From contig NZ_RCNS01000002.1 in the NCBI RefSeq assembly GCF_009725995.1, positions 62,001 to 126,000 on the forward strand: a stretch of DNA of 64,000 nt, in the 5' to 3' direction. Below are positions 37,984 to 46,852 of the stretch, piece by piece (the stretch's first letter is position 1; each line of letters starts with the position of its first letter). The notes beneath the pieces were generated by a model. That model did not search any database. It had not been told where the DNA came from and saw only the letters and a list, made by a program, of their open reading frames with translations. The position numbers and the translations under genes are program-made. Source of the DNA: Zobellia laminariae (lineage in GTDB: Bacteria > Bacteroidota > Bacteroidia > Flavobacteriales > Flavobacteriaceae).

Positions 37984-38028
37984 CGGTATAGAGCAGGATG
38001 GTCAACTAGAAATCCATACTTAGTTTAG
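37984..38028 (+). promoter_or_regulatory. Degenerate rhamnose-regulon operator and promoter of sulfatase gene
   Basis: CGGTA-TAGAG-CAGGA-TG at 37984-38000 matches the motif at 15 of 17 positions. TAGTTTAG at 38021-38028, one mismatch from TAnnTTTG, starts exactly 33 bp after the 13-bp core start (37988). Weaker than the other sites, but the spacing is the same. Confidence 0.5.
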
Positions 38029-38181
38029 CTGCAATTTAACATCTTCTTCAATACATATTCAGACATCTGCCCTGTTTTTATAGCGAAAATTGCGGTTTGA
38101 TAAATTTTTAAGCATTCAAGAGGATATATCTGTAAGGGCGTAATCATACACATTTTATAACTATAATCAATATTAATAAAA

Positions 38182-39882
38182 ATGACAAAATCAAAAATAG
38201 TAGCCATATGCTTTCTAATTAATTTTGTAATTGGGTGTAAAAATAAAACGGGAGTAACAGCACTAAAAGAACCTACAACGGAAAGGCCGAATGTTATTTT
38301 TATTCTAGCTGATGATTATGGTATAATGGATAGCCAGGCTTATGCTCATAAATTCTCAGGTGCGGAAGCATCCGCTATGTATTATGAAACACCCAATATA
38401 GATCGTTTAGTAAAGGAGGGGGTGGCGTTTTCGCAAGCGTATGCTAATCAACTTTGTTCGCCAACACGAGCAAGTATCATGACCGGTAAATATGCAAGTC
38501 GGCTTGGTTTTACCACAGCCATGCCGCCAAGAGAGACTTATTATAATCAAAATTTACCGGTACCTAATGGTTATTATGCAAATGATGTTCTGGAGCACAA
38601 AGACCCTATAAAAATTGAACAAGCATTGAGGAATGGAGTTTCTAATTCCGCCGTTCCTGCAGGTTCTATTGTTGACGATGGTAATGATGAGCTTTCCATT
38701 GCGGAAGCCCTGAAAGCATATCATTCCGCCTTTATTGGAAAGTGGCATATTGGTGGTTTTGGAGCAGAAGGTTACCAACCATCTAACCAAGGTTTTGAAC
38801 CTTTAGCTTGGTTTGATGCAGGAGGCTCGGTATACTATAATTGGAAAAAAGGATGGAACAATAAAGAGAAGACTCGTTTTCCTAATATGCCACAAGAATT
38901 TTCTGAAATAGGAGGTTCCGGACAAGAAACGGGTGAAGATTACTTAACAAACGACCTTACTGTTCAGGCTCTAAATTATATTGATAAAAGGTCAAAAATA
39001 AAGGAAGAACCCTTTTTTCTTTATTTCTCCCATTTTGCCGTGCATTCTCCTTATCAAGGAAAAGAAGATGAAATCAATTACTTTAAAAATAAAGCAACTA
39101 AAGGCTGGAACAATCATAAGGATCCAACTTATGCTTCTATGATTAAAACTTTGGATTGGTCAGTTGGTCAAATTTTGGGGAAACTAGAAGAAACAGGGCT
39201 TGACGAAAATACATTGATTGTTTTTATGTCTGACAACGGTGGTATAGATTCTAAAATTACACCAAGAGGAGAAGGTACGGATAACAGCCCCTTTCTAGGA
39301 GGTAAAGCTTGTCTTACAGAAGGGGGTATTAGAGTGCCCCTCATTTTTAGATGGAAGGAAAAACTAAAAGAAGGGCAATGGGTAGATGTCCCTATTGATT
39401 GTACGGATATTTACCCCACTATACTAGAGGCTGCAGGGTACGATTCAAAATCTATTTCCCAAAAGAAGTCCTTAGACGGGCAAAGTGTTTTAGGTTTATT
39501 GACAGACACTAAGAACGAACAGAATACCTATACTAAAACAACACATTATTGGCATTACCCTTTTAATGTTATCTATAATAGTCCTTACGAACCTTACGCG
39601 CTAACACCTCATTCTGCTATACGTGACGGAGATTATAAGTTGATATTTGATTGGTACGGACGAATACATCTTTATAATATAGCTGAGGACCCATTTGAGA
39701 AAAATGACTTGGCCCTAGAAAAAGAAAATTTAAAAAAACAGCTTTTTAATAAATTAATGGTTTGGGTAACAGCAAATATTGAGGAGCGATATTGGCCCAC
39801 AATTAACCCTGATTACAACGCGTCCGAAGAAGTTAGAAAGGAGCCTTTTCAAGATTTGTTCTCTGCCTATACGAATCCTTAG
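38182..39882 (+). CDS. S1 family sulfatase, lipoprotein
   Basis: A 566-residue protein with a signal ending in a lipobox-like Cys (LINFVIGC, Cys19). RPNVIFILADDYG gives the metal Asp pair at residues 44-45. The formylglycine motif C-S-P-T-R starts at Cys92, and AFIGKWHIGGFG has the catalytic Lys-His. FMSDNGG (Asp-Asn) and GGKACLTEGGIRVP are the C-terminal signatures, and the end has LYNIAEDPFEKNDLA. Periplasmic or surface sulfate-ester hydrolase. It lies between the rhamnose operon and the SusCD pair, with a degenerate copy of the shared operator upstream. Confidence 0.93.
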   Translation: MTKSKIVAICFLINFVIGCKNKTGVTALKEPTTERPNVIFILADDYGIMDSQAYAHKFSGAEASAMYYETPNIDRLVKEGVAFSQAYANQLCSPTRASIMTGKYASRLGFTTAMPPRETYYNQNLPVPNGYYANDVLEHKDPIKIEQALRNGVSNSAVPAGSIVDDGNDELSIAEALKAYHSAFIGKWHIGGFGAEGYQPSNQGFEPLAWFDAGGSVYYNWKKGWNNKEKTRFPNMPQEFSEIGGSGQETGEDYLTNDLTVQALNYIDKRSKIKEEPFFLYFSHFAVHSPYQGKEDEINYFKNKATKGWNNHKDPTYASMIKTLDWSVGQILGKLEETGLDENTLIVFMSDNGGIDSKITPRGEGTDNSPFLGGKACLTEGGIRVPLIFRWKEKLKEGQWVDVPIDCTDIYPTILEAAGYDSKSISQKKSLDGQSVLGLLTDTKNEQNTYTKTTHYWHYPFNVIYNSPYEPYALTPHSAIRDGDYKLIFDWYGRIHLYNIAEDPFEKNDLALEKENLKKQLFNKLMVWVTANIEERYWPTINPDYNASEEVRKEPFQDLFSAYTNP

Positions 39883-40257
39883 GGAATCCATTTTTTACTG
39901 ATTTATTTAAAGAGAATAGAGCTTCAAAACCAAATTATTTCAATTCTGTAATATCCATTTATGTGACAATTAGTTTACTGTGAAAAGTCACAGACCGAGT
40001 TGGTTTTGATGTTAAATTGGATATCTAGGGTTTGGAAAGACAAATACTATTAGGGCTTTAAGTTTTGAAAATATAATAGAATACAATTTTACCAACGAAT
40101 AAGATTGTAACTCTAATTTAGGATAAATCTTCATGTAAATTTTAGAATAGAAAGATTGGTCATGTTCAAACTGCAATTTTACAGAGTTCAATATTGCTTC
40201 TACGTTTTTGACATATTTAACTAGAATTAATTCCAAATCTTTTTTTGAGTAGATATG
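39883..40257. other. Intergenic region upstream of susC
   Basis: About 375 bp between the sulfatase and the operator block of susC. A - strand open frame (40012-40275, 87 codons) runs through it, but its codon content is that of AT-rich spacer, it resembles no family I know, and it starts inside the operator. I see no RNA gene. Confidence 0.5.
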
Positions 40258-40322
40258 CAGGACAGTACAGGACACTACAGCATGGTACAGGATGAGTTCT
40301 TAGAATCACCCATATATATTTG
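40258..40322 (+). promoter_or_regulatory. Tandem rhamnose-regulon operators and promoter of susC
   Basis: Two motif copies: CAGGA-CAGTA-CAGGA-CA (40258-40274) and CAGCA-TGGTA-CAGGA-TG (40278-40294), exactly 20 bp apart, i.e. on the same helix face. The box TATATTTG (40315-40322) begins 33 bp after the core start of the proximal copy (40282). This is the only promoter of the set with two sites. Confidence 0.78.
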
Positions 40323-40389
40323 ACAATCCCTTAAAATACCGCTCAAAATTTTAAGGATTTTATGTAACTCAACTAAATACCTCAAGATT

Positions 40390-43300
40390 ATGAAAAAAAG
40401 ATTTCGAAGGAATTCTCAAGGATTTCTAATTGTTGTTACCTTATTATGGGGTTTTGCAATGCAAGCGCAAAGCATTACAGTTTCTGGCACTGTAATTTCA
40501 GCAGATGATTCACAAGCTTTGCCAGGAGTAAACGTAGTTGTAAAAGGTACAACTACCGGGTCTGTAACAGACTTTGATGGGAATTACAGTATTGTAGCTC
40601 CAGATGCTAATAGTATTTTGGTATTTACGTACATAGGTTTTACTGCTCAGGAAGTTGCAGTAGGTGGTAAAAGCCAGATAGATGTAACGATGAATGAAGA
40701 TGCGGCACTTCTAGATGAAGTGGTTGTAGTTGGTTATGGAACTCAAATTAAGCGGCAAGTAACAGGTGCGGTATCCACTATCCAAGCCAATGAGCTTGCT
40801 GATATTCCGGTTTCGCAGGTCACCCAAAAAATACAAGGTAGACTTCCGGGAGTTCAAATTAATCAGGCTACGGGTAAACCTGGTCAGGGAATGTCGGTTC
40901 GGATAAGAGGTCAACTATCGGTTTCTGGAGGAAGTGATCCATTGTACGTGGTAGATGGTTTTCCAATTTCTGGAGGCATAAATACTATAAACCCAGATGA
41001 AATTCAGGACATTACAGTGCTAAAAGATGCGGCATCTACGTCGCTCTATGGATCTAGAGCTGCAAATGGTGTGGTATTGATTACCACTAAAAGTGGAAGA
41101 GCAGGCGAAACCAGTGTGAGCCTAAATATGACCACCAGCATGCAGAGCGTTCCGCAACGTGGAAGAATAGAGATGATGGACGCTGTTGAATTCGCTCAAT
41201 TCAAAAAAGAATATTATGAGGACCAAGGTAGTCCTGTTCCGGATATTTTTCAGAATCCGGCTCAATATGAAGGTCAGACCAATGATTGGTATGATGCGCT
41301 ATTGAGAACCGCACCTATGACCAATTATAATCTTAGTATTACTTCTAACAAAGAAAAATTAAAAACAACGGTAGTGTTGGGTTTCTTTGATCAAGAAGGA
41401 GTTGTGCTAGGTTCTGATTATAAGCGATATTCGCTTCGTGCAAATTTAGATTATGCCTTATCCGATAAGATTCGTGTTGGGGTAAATATTACACCTAATC
41501 ACATCATAGATAACGTGCCTAGAACGGATGGTACTAGAGGTACTGGTCTTTTGTTCAACGCATTGCACACATGGCCAATTATGCCTATTTATAATCCGGA
41601 TGGCACAAGAACGGAGTTTAATAGATTTCCAGCAGATACGGGTAATATCTTTTCTTACGCAAACTGGTTGAATTCTGCAGAGCGTATAAAAGATGAAACT
41701 AAGAGCGTCAACCTTTTGACGAATGCTTTTCTTGAGTACAAACCAATAGAAGGTCTTGCCATAAAAACGAGTTTGAATGCAGAATTATATAATGAGCAAT
41801 ATGAATTCTTTAGTCCAACTAACGCAACTTATTCAATCAATAGGCCCGTACCAACTAATAACGAAGCCATTTGGGACGACCGAAATACATTTTCTTGGTT
41901 GAACGAAAATACGGTTACATATGATAAGAGCATCGGAGACCATACGTTTTCCGTTTTAGGAGGTTTTACGTACCAAAAATACCGTCAGGACCGCAACAGA
42001 GTTCAGGCGTCTGATTTTGCCGATGATCGTTTGCCAACTATACAAGGGGCAACTAATATCAACAGAAATGGAACATTTGATGAAGTAAGGGAATGGAGTT
42101 TAGTCTCTTTTCTATCTAGACTTACTTATAATTATAAAGGAAAATATTTGTTGACCGGATCTATACGTAGTGATGGGTCGTCAAGATTTGGGTCAGAGAA
42201 CCGTTGGGGTACGTTCCCTTCTGTATCGGCAGGTTGGATAGCTTCAGATGAACCGTTCTTAGAAAATTCAGAGACTATATCATTGTTAAAATTAAGAGGT
42301 AGTTATGGTGTTACCGGGAACAATAACATTGGTAATTACACCCAGTACGCCTTAATTGATAATACGGTAAATGCGGTTTTTGGTGATACTTTTGCACCAG
42401 GTTCAGCGGTAAATTCGCTTTCTAATTCAAACTTAGGTTGGGAGACTACCAAACAATTTGATGCTGGACTTGATTTAAGTCTGTTTAATGATAGGGTTTC
42501 TTTTGTTTATGATTATTACACAAAGAATACAACCAACTTACTTTATAATGTTCAAGTTGCCCGTGAATCCGGATTCTCCAATTTTAGCGATAATATTGGT
42601 GAGATTCGTTTCTGGGGACATGAATTTGCCTTGAATACAGTAAATACAACCGGTAAATTTCAGTGGACTACCAATGCCAATATTTCTTTTAACCGAAATA
42701 GGGTAGAAGCGTTGGCTGATGGAATTGATCGGGTATATGGTCCAGGAGGATGGCATATTACCCAAGTAGGACAACCTTTTGGTCAGTTTTATGGTCATGT
42801 GTCGGATGGTGTATATCTAAATCAGCAAGATTTGGATAGCTCACCACAGGTTCCAGGTCGTTCAACAGTTGGTAGTATAAAGCTCGTTGATGTTAATGGT
42901 GATGGTATTATTACAAATGGAGGAGATTTTGATGACCGTGCTATTACCGGAAGTCCTTTTCCGGATTTTACCTACGGTATTACAAACACTATTAAATATG
43001 GTAATTTAGACTTTTCAGTAGTGGGAACGGGTTCTCAAGGGAACGAATTATTAGTGCGCCACTTGTACAGTACTACAAATCTTGATGGTGTTTTTAATCT
43101 TTTGCAAGATGTTGAAAATCGTTTTAGGTCGGTAGAAAACCCCGGCGACGGTTTTTATGGAACAACCGTTGGTGGTGGTAATGTTACTGGTATTGAAAGA
43201 GACTGGATAAACGATCGTTTTGTGGCTGATGCTTCTTATTTCAATATTAGAAATATCACCTTGGGGTATACTTTACCAGGGGTGGAGAAATATTTCAAGT

Positions 43301-43485
43301 CGGCTCGTATATACGGATCTATTCAAAATGTACACATATTTACCAAATATTGGGGTGGACCAAACCCTGAAGTAAGTGTCCAGAACGATGGAGATGGAGA
43401 TGGTGGTAACCTTGCTTCCGGGGTGGATATCTCTGGGTATCCTGTTCCAAGAATCTTTAGTGTTGGTTTAAACTTAAACTTTTAA
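40390..43485 (+). CDS. SusC/RagA-type TonB-dependent outer-membrane transporter
   Basis: A 1031-residue protein with a signal peptide (MKKRFRRNSQGFLIVVTLLW onward, Ala-Gln-Ala-Gln cleavage region near residue 27). The carboxypeptidase-D-like domain (about 30-110, ITVSGTVISADDSQALPGVN) is followed by the TonB-box-like DEVVVVGYGTQ. The plug contains VSQVTQKIQGRLPGVQI, the SusC hallmark YVVDGFPI and LKDAASTSLYGSRAANGVVL. The beta-barrel ends in NLNF with a terminal Phe. It imports oligosaccharides together with the SusD partner 58 bp downstream. Promoter context and neighbours point to rhamnose-containing sulfated oligosaccharides. Confidence 0.96.
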   Translation: MKKRFRRNSQGFLIVVTLLWGFAMQAQSITVSGTVISADDSQALPGVNVVVKGTTTGSVTDFDGNYSIVAPDANSILVFTYIGFTAQEVAVGGKSQIDVTMNEDAALLDEVVVVGYGTQIKRQVTGAVSTIQANELADIPVSQVTQKIQGRLPGVQINQATGKPGQGMSVRIRGQLSVSGGSDPLYVVDGFPISGGINTINPDEIQDITVLKDAASTSLYGSRAANGVVLITTKSGRAGETSVSLNMTTSMQSVPQRGRIEMMDAVEFAQFKKEYYEDQGSPVPDIFQNPAQYEGQTNDWYDALLRTAPMTNYNLSITSNKEKLKTTVVLGFFDQEGVVLGSDYKRYSLRANLDYALSDKIRVGVNITPNHIIDNVPRTDGTRGTGLLFNALHTWPIMPIYNPDGTRTEFNRFPADTGNIFSYANWLNSAERIKDETKSVNLLTNAFLEYKPIEGLAIKTSLNAELYNEQYEFFSPTNATYSINRPVPTNNEAIWDDRNTFSWLNENTVTYDKSIGDHTFSVLGGFTYQKYRQDRNRVQASDFADDRLPTIQGATNINRNGTFDEVREWSLVSFLSRLTYNYKGKYLLTGSIRSDGSSRFGSENRWGTFPSVSAGWIASDEPFLENSETISLLKLRGSYGVTGNNNIGNYTQYALIDNTVNAVFGDTFAPGSAVNSLSNSNLGWETTKQFDAGLDLSLFNDRVSFVYDYYTKNTTNLLYNVQVARESGFSNFSDNIGEIRFWGHEFALNTVNTTGKFQWTTNANISFNRNRVEALADGIDRVYGPGGWHITQVGQPFGQFYGHVSDGVYLNQQDLDSSPQVPGRSTVGSIKLVDVNGDGIITNGGDFDDRAITGSPFPDFTYGITNTIKYGNLDFSVVGTGSQGNELLVRHLYSTTNLDGVFNLLQDVENRFRSVENPGDGFYGTTVGGGNVTGIERDWINDRFVADASYFNIRNITLGYTLPGVEKYFKSARIYGSIQNVHIFTKYWGGPNPEVSVQNDGDGDGGNLASGVDISGYPVPRIFSVGLNLNF

Positions 43486-43543
43486 ATCATAAACTACGAT
43501 GTCAAAACATATTTCACTTTCGACAAAATTTAAAACTGAAAAA

Positions 43544-45040
43544 ATGAAAAAGATATTCTACTGTATCGTAGCGTCCATGACCTTTTTGGTCAGCAGTTGC
43601 GATGACGAATTAACTATATTTCCCGAGGACTCATTAAGTGTTCCTACGTTCTTTAAAACGGAAACGGATTTTACGCAAGCAGTCAACGGTGCTTACGTTC
43701 CGTTGCGCCTGATTAGCAATCAGGCAAAGCCTTATTTGGCGGAAATGCATTCCGATAATACGTATTTTGCGCGTAACACCGCCTTTGGTGCAACGGATAA
43801 TCAAGAAGATATTGCGGACCACTCTATACCTAGTGATGGAGGTATTACGGCCAACACTTGGGTGGAACAGATATACCGCGAATATTATCAGATTGTAGCT
43901 CGTACCAATCAAATTCTAACCACTATTGATGATGCGGAATTTGATGAAACACCCAAGGCTAATCTTAAGGGTCAGGCTCTCTTTTTAAGAGCATATGCTT
44001 ATTTTGAACTAACGCAGTTGTTTGGTAGTGTGCCTATGCACCTAGAACCTGTATTAGATCGTGATGGGGCAGCTTTACCTCTTTCTAGCGAGGACGAACT
44101 TTATGCGCAAATTATTGAGGATGCTAAAGGGGCTGCAGGATTATTACCGCTTAAATCAGACCAAGAACCGGGTAGGGCTACCTTGGGTGCGGCCCAAACA
44201 CTTTTGGCCAATGTTTATATGGTGCGTGAGCAATGGAGCGAGGCAGAAACTTTACTAAAAGCCGTTGTAGCCAGTAATGAATACATGCTAATGCCTAATT
44301 ATGAAGATGCTTTCTCCGGAAATAGTGAAAACAAGAACAACATGGAGTCTGTTTTTGAAATTCAATATAGAGAAGGTGCAGAAGGTTTGAATGGCAGCTT
44401 TTTATATAACTTCCTTCCAAGACCTATTACTGCAGAAGAAGTTGGTGCTATTACGGGGACATCTAACCCTCAGCCTGTAAACGGTGAAGGAAACAATATT
44501 CCAACACCGGACATAATTGATGCTTATGAAGATGGAGATCTAAGGGAAGATGCTTCAATTATGTACGTAACTATTAGCGAAAGTTTTTGGGAAGATGGTG
44601 TTTACCCAATTATTAAAAAATATGTTGAGCCACATGCATTACATGGTAACCATGGTATGAACTGGCCAGTATATAGGTATTCCGAAGTTTTGTTGTTTTT
44701 AGCGGAAGCTTTGGAAGAACAAGGTAAAGGGGGCGAAGCTCTTCCTTACCTAAACGAGGTTCGTACACGTGCCGGTCTTGGTGCACCTACAGGTGATTTA
44801 GGTGAAGCAATTTTTAATGAAAGAAGGGTAGAACTTGCTTTTGAGAACAAAAGATGGTTTGACTTGGTAAGAACTGGACGTGCAATAGATGTGATTACGG
44901 CCCATGGTAATAAGATAAAGGCAAACCCAATTGACTATTACTATCCTGCAGGAGTAGAACCACGTGGTAATGTCTTTACCAATATTTCTGAACGATACGC
45001 TCTTCCTGCTTCGGAGTCCTCCCTGAATCCTAATTTTTAA
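43544..45040 (+). CDS. SusD/RagB-family surface glycan-binding lipoprotein
   Basis: 498 residues from the ATG at 43544; the ATG at 43499 adds 15 polar residues ahead of the signal and is rejected. The signal MKKIFYCIVASMTFLVSSC ends in a lipobox. TDFTQAVNGAYVPLR, GQALFLRAYAYFELTQLFG (TPR-like helix) and the C-terminal LNEVRTRAGL, NERRVELAFENKRWFDLVRTGRA are diagnostic of SusD. It caps the SusC barrel at the cell surface. A hairpin follows its stop. Confidence 0.95.
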   Translation: MKKIFYCIVASMTFLVSSCDDELTIFPEDSLSVPTFFKTETDFTQAVNGAYVPLRLISNQAKPYLAEMHSDNTYFARNTAFGATDNQEDIADHSIPSDGGITANTWVEQIYREYYQIVARTNQILTTIDDAEFDETPKANLKGQALFLRAYAYFELTQLFGSVPMHLEPVLDRDGAALPLSSEDELYAQIIEDAKGAAGLLPLKSDQEPGRATLGAAQTLLANVYMVREQWSEAETLLKAVVASNEYMLMPNYEDAFSGNSENKNNMESVFEIQYREGAEGLNGSFLYNFLPRPITAEEVGAITGTSNPQPVNGEGNNIPTPDIIDAYEDGDLREDASIMYVTISESFWEDGVYPIIKKYVEPHALHGNHGMNWPVYRYSEVLLFLAEALEEQGKGGEALPYLNEVRTRAGLGAPTGDLGEAIFNERRVELAFENKRWFDLVRTGRAIDVITAHGNKIKANPIDYYYPAGVEPRGNVFTNISERYALPASESSLNPNF

Positions 45041-45074
45041 TTAAATTAACCGGGAACGATTTAGGATGCAAATA

Positions 45075-45106
45075 ATTAAAGGTCATGGATCTCCATGGCC
45101 TTTAAT
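45075..45106 (+). terminator. Hairpin after susD, probable terminator
   Basis: 14-bp stem ATTAAAGGTCATGG (45075-45088) / CCATGGCCTTTAAT (45093-45106), one G-T pair, 4-nt loop. No long T-run follows, so termination may be partial, as is common at the end of susCD pairs. Confidence 0.5.
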
Positions 45107-45254
45107 CATAAAAAAATCGGTAGAAAATTTATTATTTAAAATTACCGATGAGAATAGAGCAGATTAAGCTTGTCTTAGACCTAGGACACTTGCTAAAAGA
45201 TTCTATTAGTTTCTTTGATTGCTAATAACAAAACCGTGATAATCGAAAAAAAAT

Positions 45255-46077
45255 ATGATGTATAAAAATAGTAGAACAGTATCCAAATATTTAGCTGGTA
45301 GCTTTATTGCCCTATTACTGCTTGCATATGTTCAATCTTGCAAAGAAAAAAAAACAAGAGACAGCGGTAGACGCAATGGTTAAAGTTCAGGAGGAAGGAG
45401 ATGGCTTTGTAAGTATATTTGATGGAGAAACTTTAACGGATTGGAAAGGTGATAGTACCTATTGGCGTGTTGAAAATGGAAATTTAGTAGGTGAGGTAAC
45501 CCCGGAAACTCTTTTAAAAAGTAATACTTTTATTATTTGGCAAGGAGGTCAACCAGATGATTTTGAATTGAAGTTGGAATTTAAAATCGCTGAATCAGGG
45601 AATAGTGGTATTAATTATAGAAGTGATTTGATTGATACAATTCCAAATGCCATGAAAGGGTACCAAGCAGATATTGACGGTAAGCGTAGATATACGGGTC
45701 AAAACTACGAGGAGAAAAAAAGAGCCACCTTAGCCTATCGTGGTGAAAAAGTGATTATAAATAGTCAAGATAACCCTGAAGTTGAGGGTTCTTTGAGAGC
45801 CAATGTGAAAAGCAACTGTTGGCAGAGTAGGGAAGTGGTAGGTTCTTTGGGCGAATCAAATTCCCTGAAGACCAAAATAAAGAGTGAGGATTGGAACGAG
45901 GTACATCTAATCATAAAAGGTAATAGACTTCAACATTATGTAAACGGAGTTTTAATGAGTGATGTAAATGATGAAGACACTATAAATAGAAAGTTAAAAG
46001 GATATTTAGGAGTACAGGTTCATGTAGGTCCGCCAATGAAGGTTGAATATAGAAATATTAGGCTGAAGAATTTGTAG
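45255..46077 (+). CDS. DUF1080 (3-keto-disaccharide hydrolase-like) lipoprotein with out-of-frame signal
   Basis: The domain GDGFVSIFDGETLTDWKGD ... YRNIRLKNL is a complete DUF1080 beta-jelly-roll, a family with characterised 3-keto-glycoside hydrolases. The signal MMYKNSRTVSKYLAGSFIAL leading to Y-V-Q-S-C-K-E-K-K starts at ATG 45255 in another frame. The frames meet at a run of nine A (45346-45354). With eight A the protein reads S-C-K-E-K-K-Q-E-T-A in one frame. So this is an assembly error, a real frameshift, or slippage at the A9 tract. As it stands, the signal frame stops at 45381-45383. It follows susCD by 214 bp and precedes a peroxiredoxin-like gene by 30 bp. Confidence 0.82.
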
Positions 46078-46107
46078 TAGTATAAATTCGTAAAGAAAGA
46101 TAATTAT

Positions 46108-46683
46108 ATGAGTGAATTACAAGATTTTCAAAAGTTAGTTATTTCAAATGCAAGTCATCTCCAAGGATTATCTGTTGGTGATAAAGCTCCAGATTTTACT
46201 TTGCCAAATGCTGTAGGTAAAGATATTACACTTTCTGAAATGCTAAAATCAGGCATTGTGGTTATTAAATTTTACCGTGGTGAATGGTGCCCTATTTGTA
46301 ATATAGACCTTAAAGAAGTACAAAGTAAACTATCGGAAATTAAATCTTTTGGAGCTTCATTTTTAGCAATCAGTCCGCAAAGTCCGGATAGTGCACTAAC
46401 GGCAAAAGAAAAGAATAATTTAGATTTTGAAGTGCTAAGTGATGCTGATCAGAAAGTAATTAAAGCGTATGGTCTTCAGTTTGATCCGGGAGAGGATTAT
46501 CATGCACGACGTGATTTAACACTTCTAAATGGCGACGGTTCAAAAACTCTTCCTATACCGGCTACTTTTATTATCAACACCAATCAAACAATTGAAGAAG
46601 CCCATGTTGAAGCAAACTATACAGAAAGAATGGGTGTAGACGAAATACTCAGGATACTTAAAGTGATAACAAACAAGGTTTAA
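46108..46683 (+). CDS. Peroxiredoxin-like (AhpC/TSA, redoxin) protein
   Basis: A 191-residue cytoplasmic protein. The thioredoxin-like fold opens with VGDKAPDFTLPNAVGKDI. The active site F-Y-R-G-E-W-C-P-I-C-N has two Cys in a C-x-x-C arrangement instead of the usual PxxxTxxC. FLAISPQSPDSA follows, and the late cis-Pro segment is IPATFIINTN. Members reduce peroxides with thiols. Co-transcription with the DUF1080 gene is likely from the 30-bp gap; a link to polysaccharide use is not evident. Confidence 0.85.
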   Translation: MSELQDFQKLVISNASHLQGLSVGDKAPDFTLPNAVGKDITLSEMLKSGIVVIKFYRGEWCPICNIDLKEVQSKLSEIKSFGASFLAISPQSPDSALTAKEKNNLDFEVLSDADQKVIKAYGLQFDPGEDYHARRDLTLLNGDGSKTLPIPATFIINTNQTIEEAHVEANYTERMGVDEILRILKVITNKV

Positions 46684-46733
46684 TTTGTCAGCAAGGTATG
46701 GAAAACAATTAAACAGTTAAAAGTAGCAATCCT

Positions 46734-46778
46734 CAGGACAGCACAGGATGGGTAATGTCTCTATAACATATAAGTTTG
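46734..46778 (+). promoter_or_regulatory. Rhamnose-regulon operator and promoter of sulfatase-GH78 gene
   Basis: CAGGA-CAGCA-CAGGA-TG at 46734-46750 and box TAAGTTTG at 46771-46778, which starts 33 bp after the core start (46738). The start codon lies 74 bp after the box. Confidence 0.75.
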
Positions 46779-46852
46779 AAGAAGATTTTTTCTAACTTCT
46801 TAGTTTTAACCTGAACGCCTAATTTCAGGGGAAATTGACAAATACCTGATTT

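Noticed and set aside
40012..40275. 87-codon - strand open frame upstream of susC
   Set aside because: It starts inside the operator block, has codon content like AT-rich spacer and matches no family I know.
45172..45217. Possible further rhamnose operator (TAGACCTAGGACA) before the DUF1080 gene
   Set aside because: Only the end of the motif matches and the nearest TAnnTTTG-like sequence is one base off the 33-bp rule and has a mismatch.
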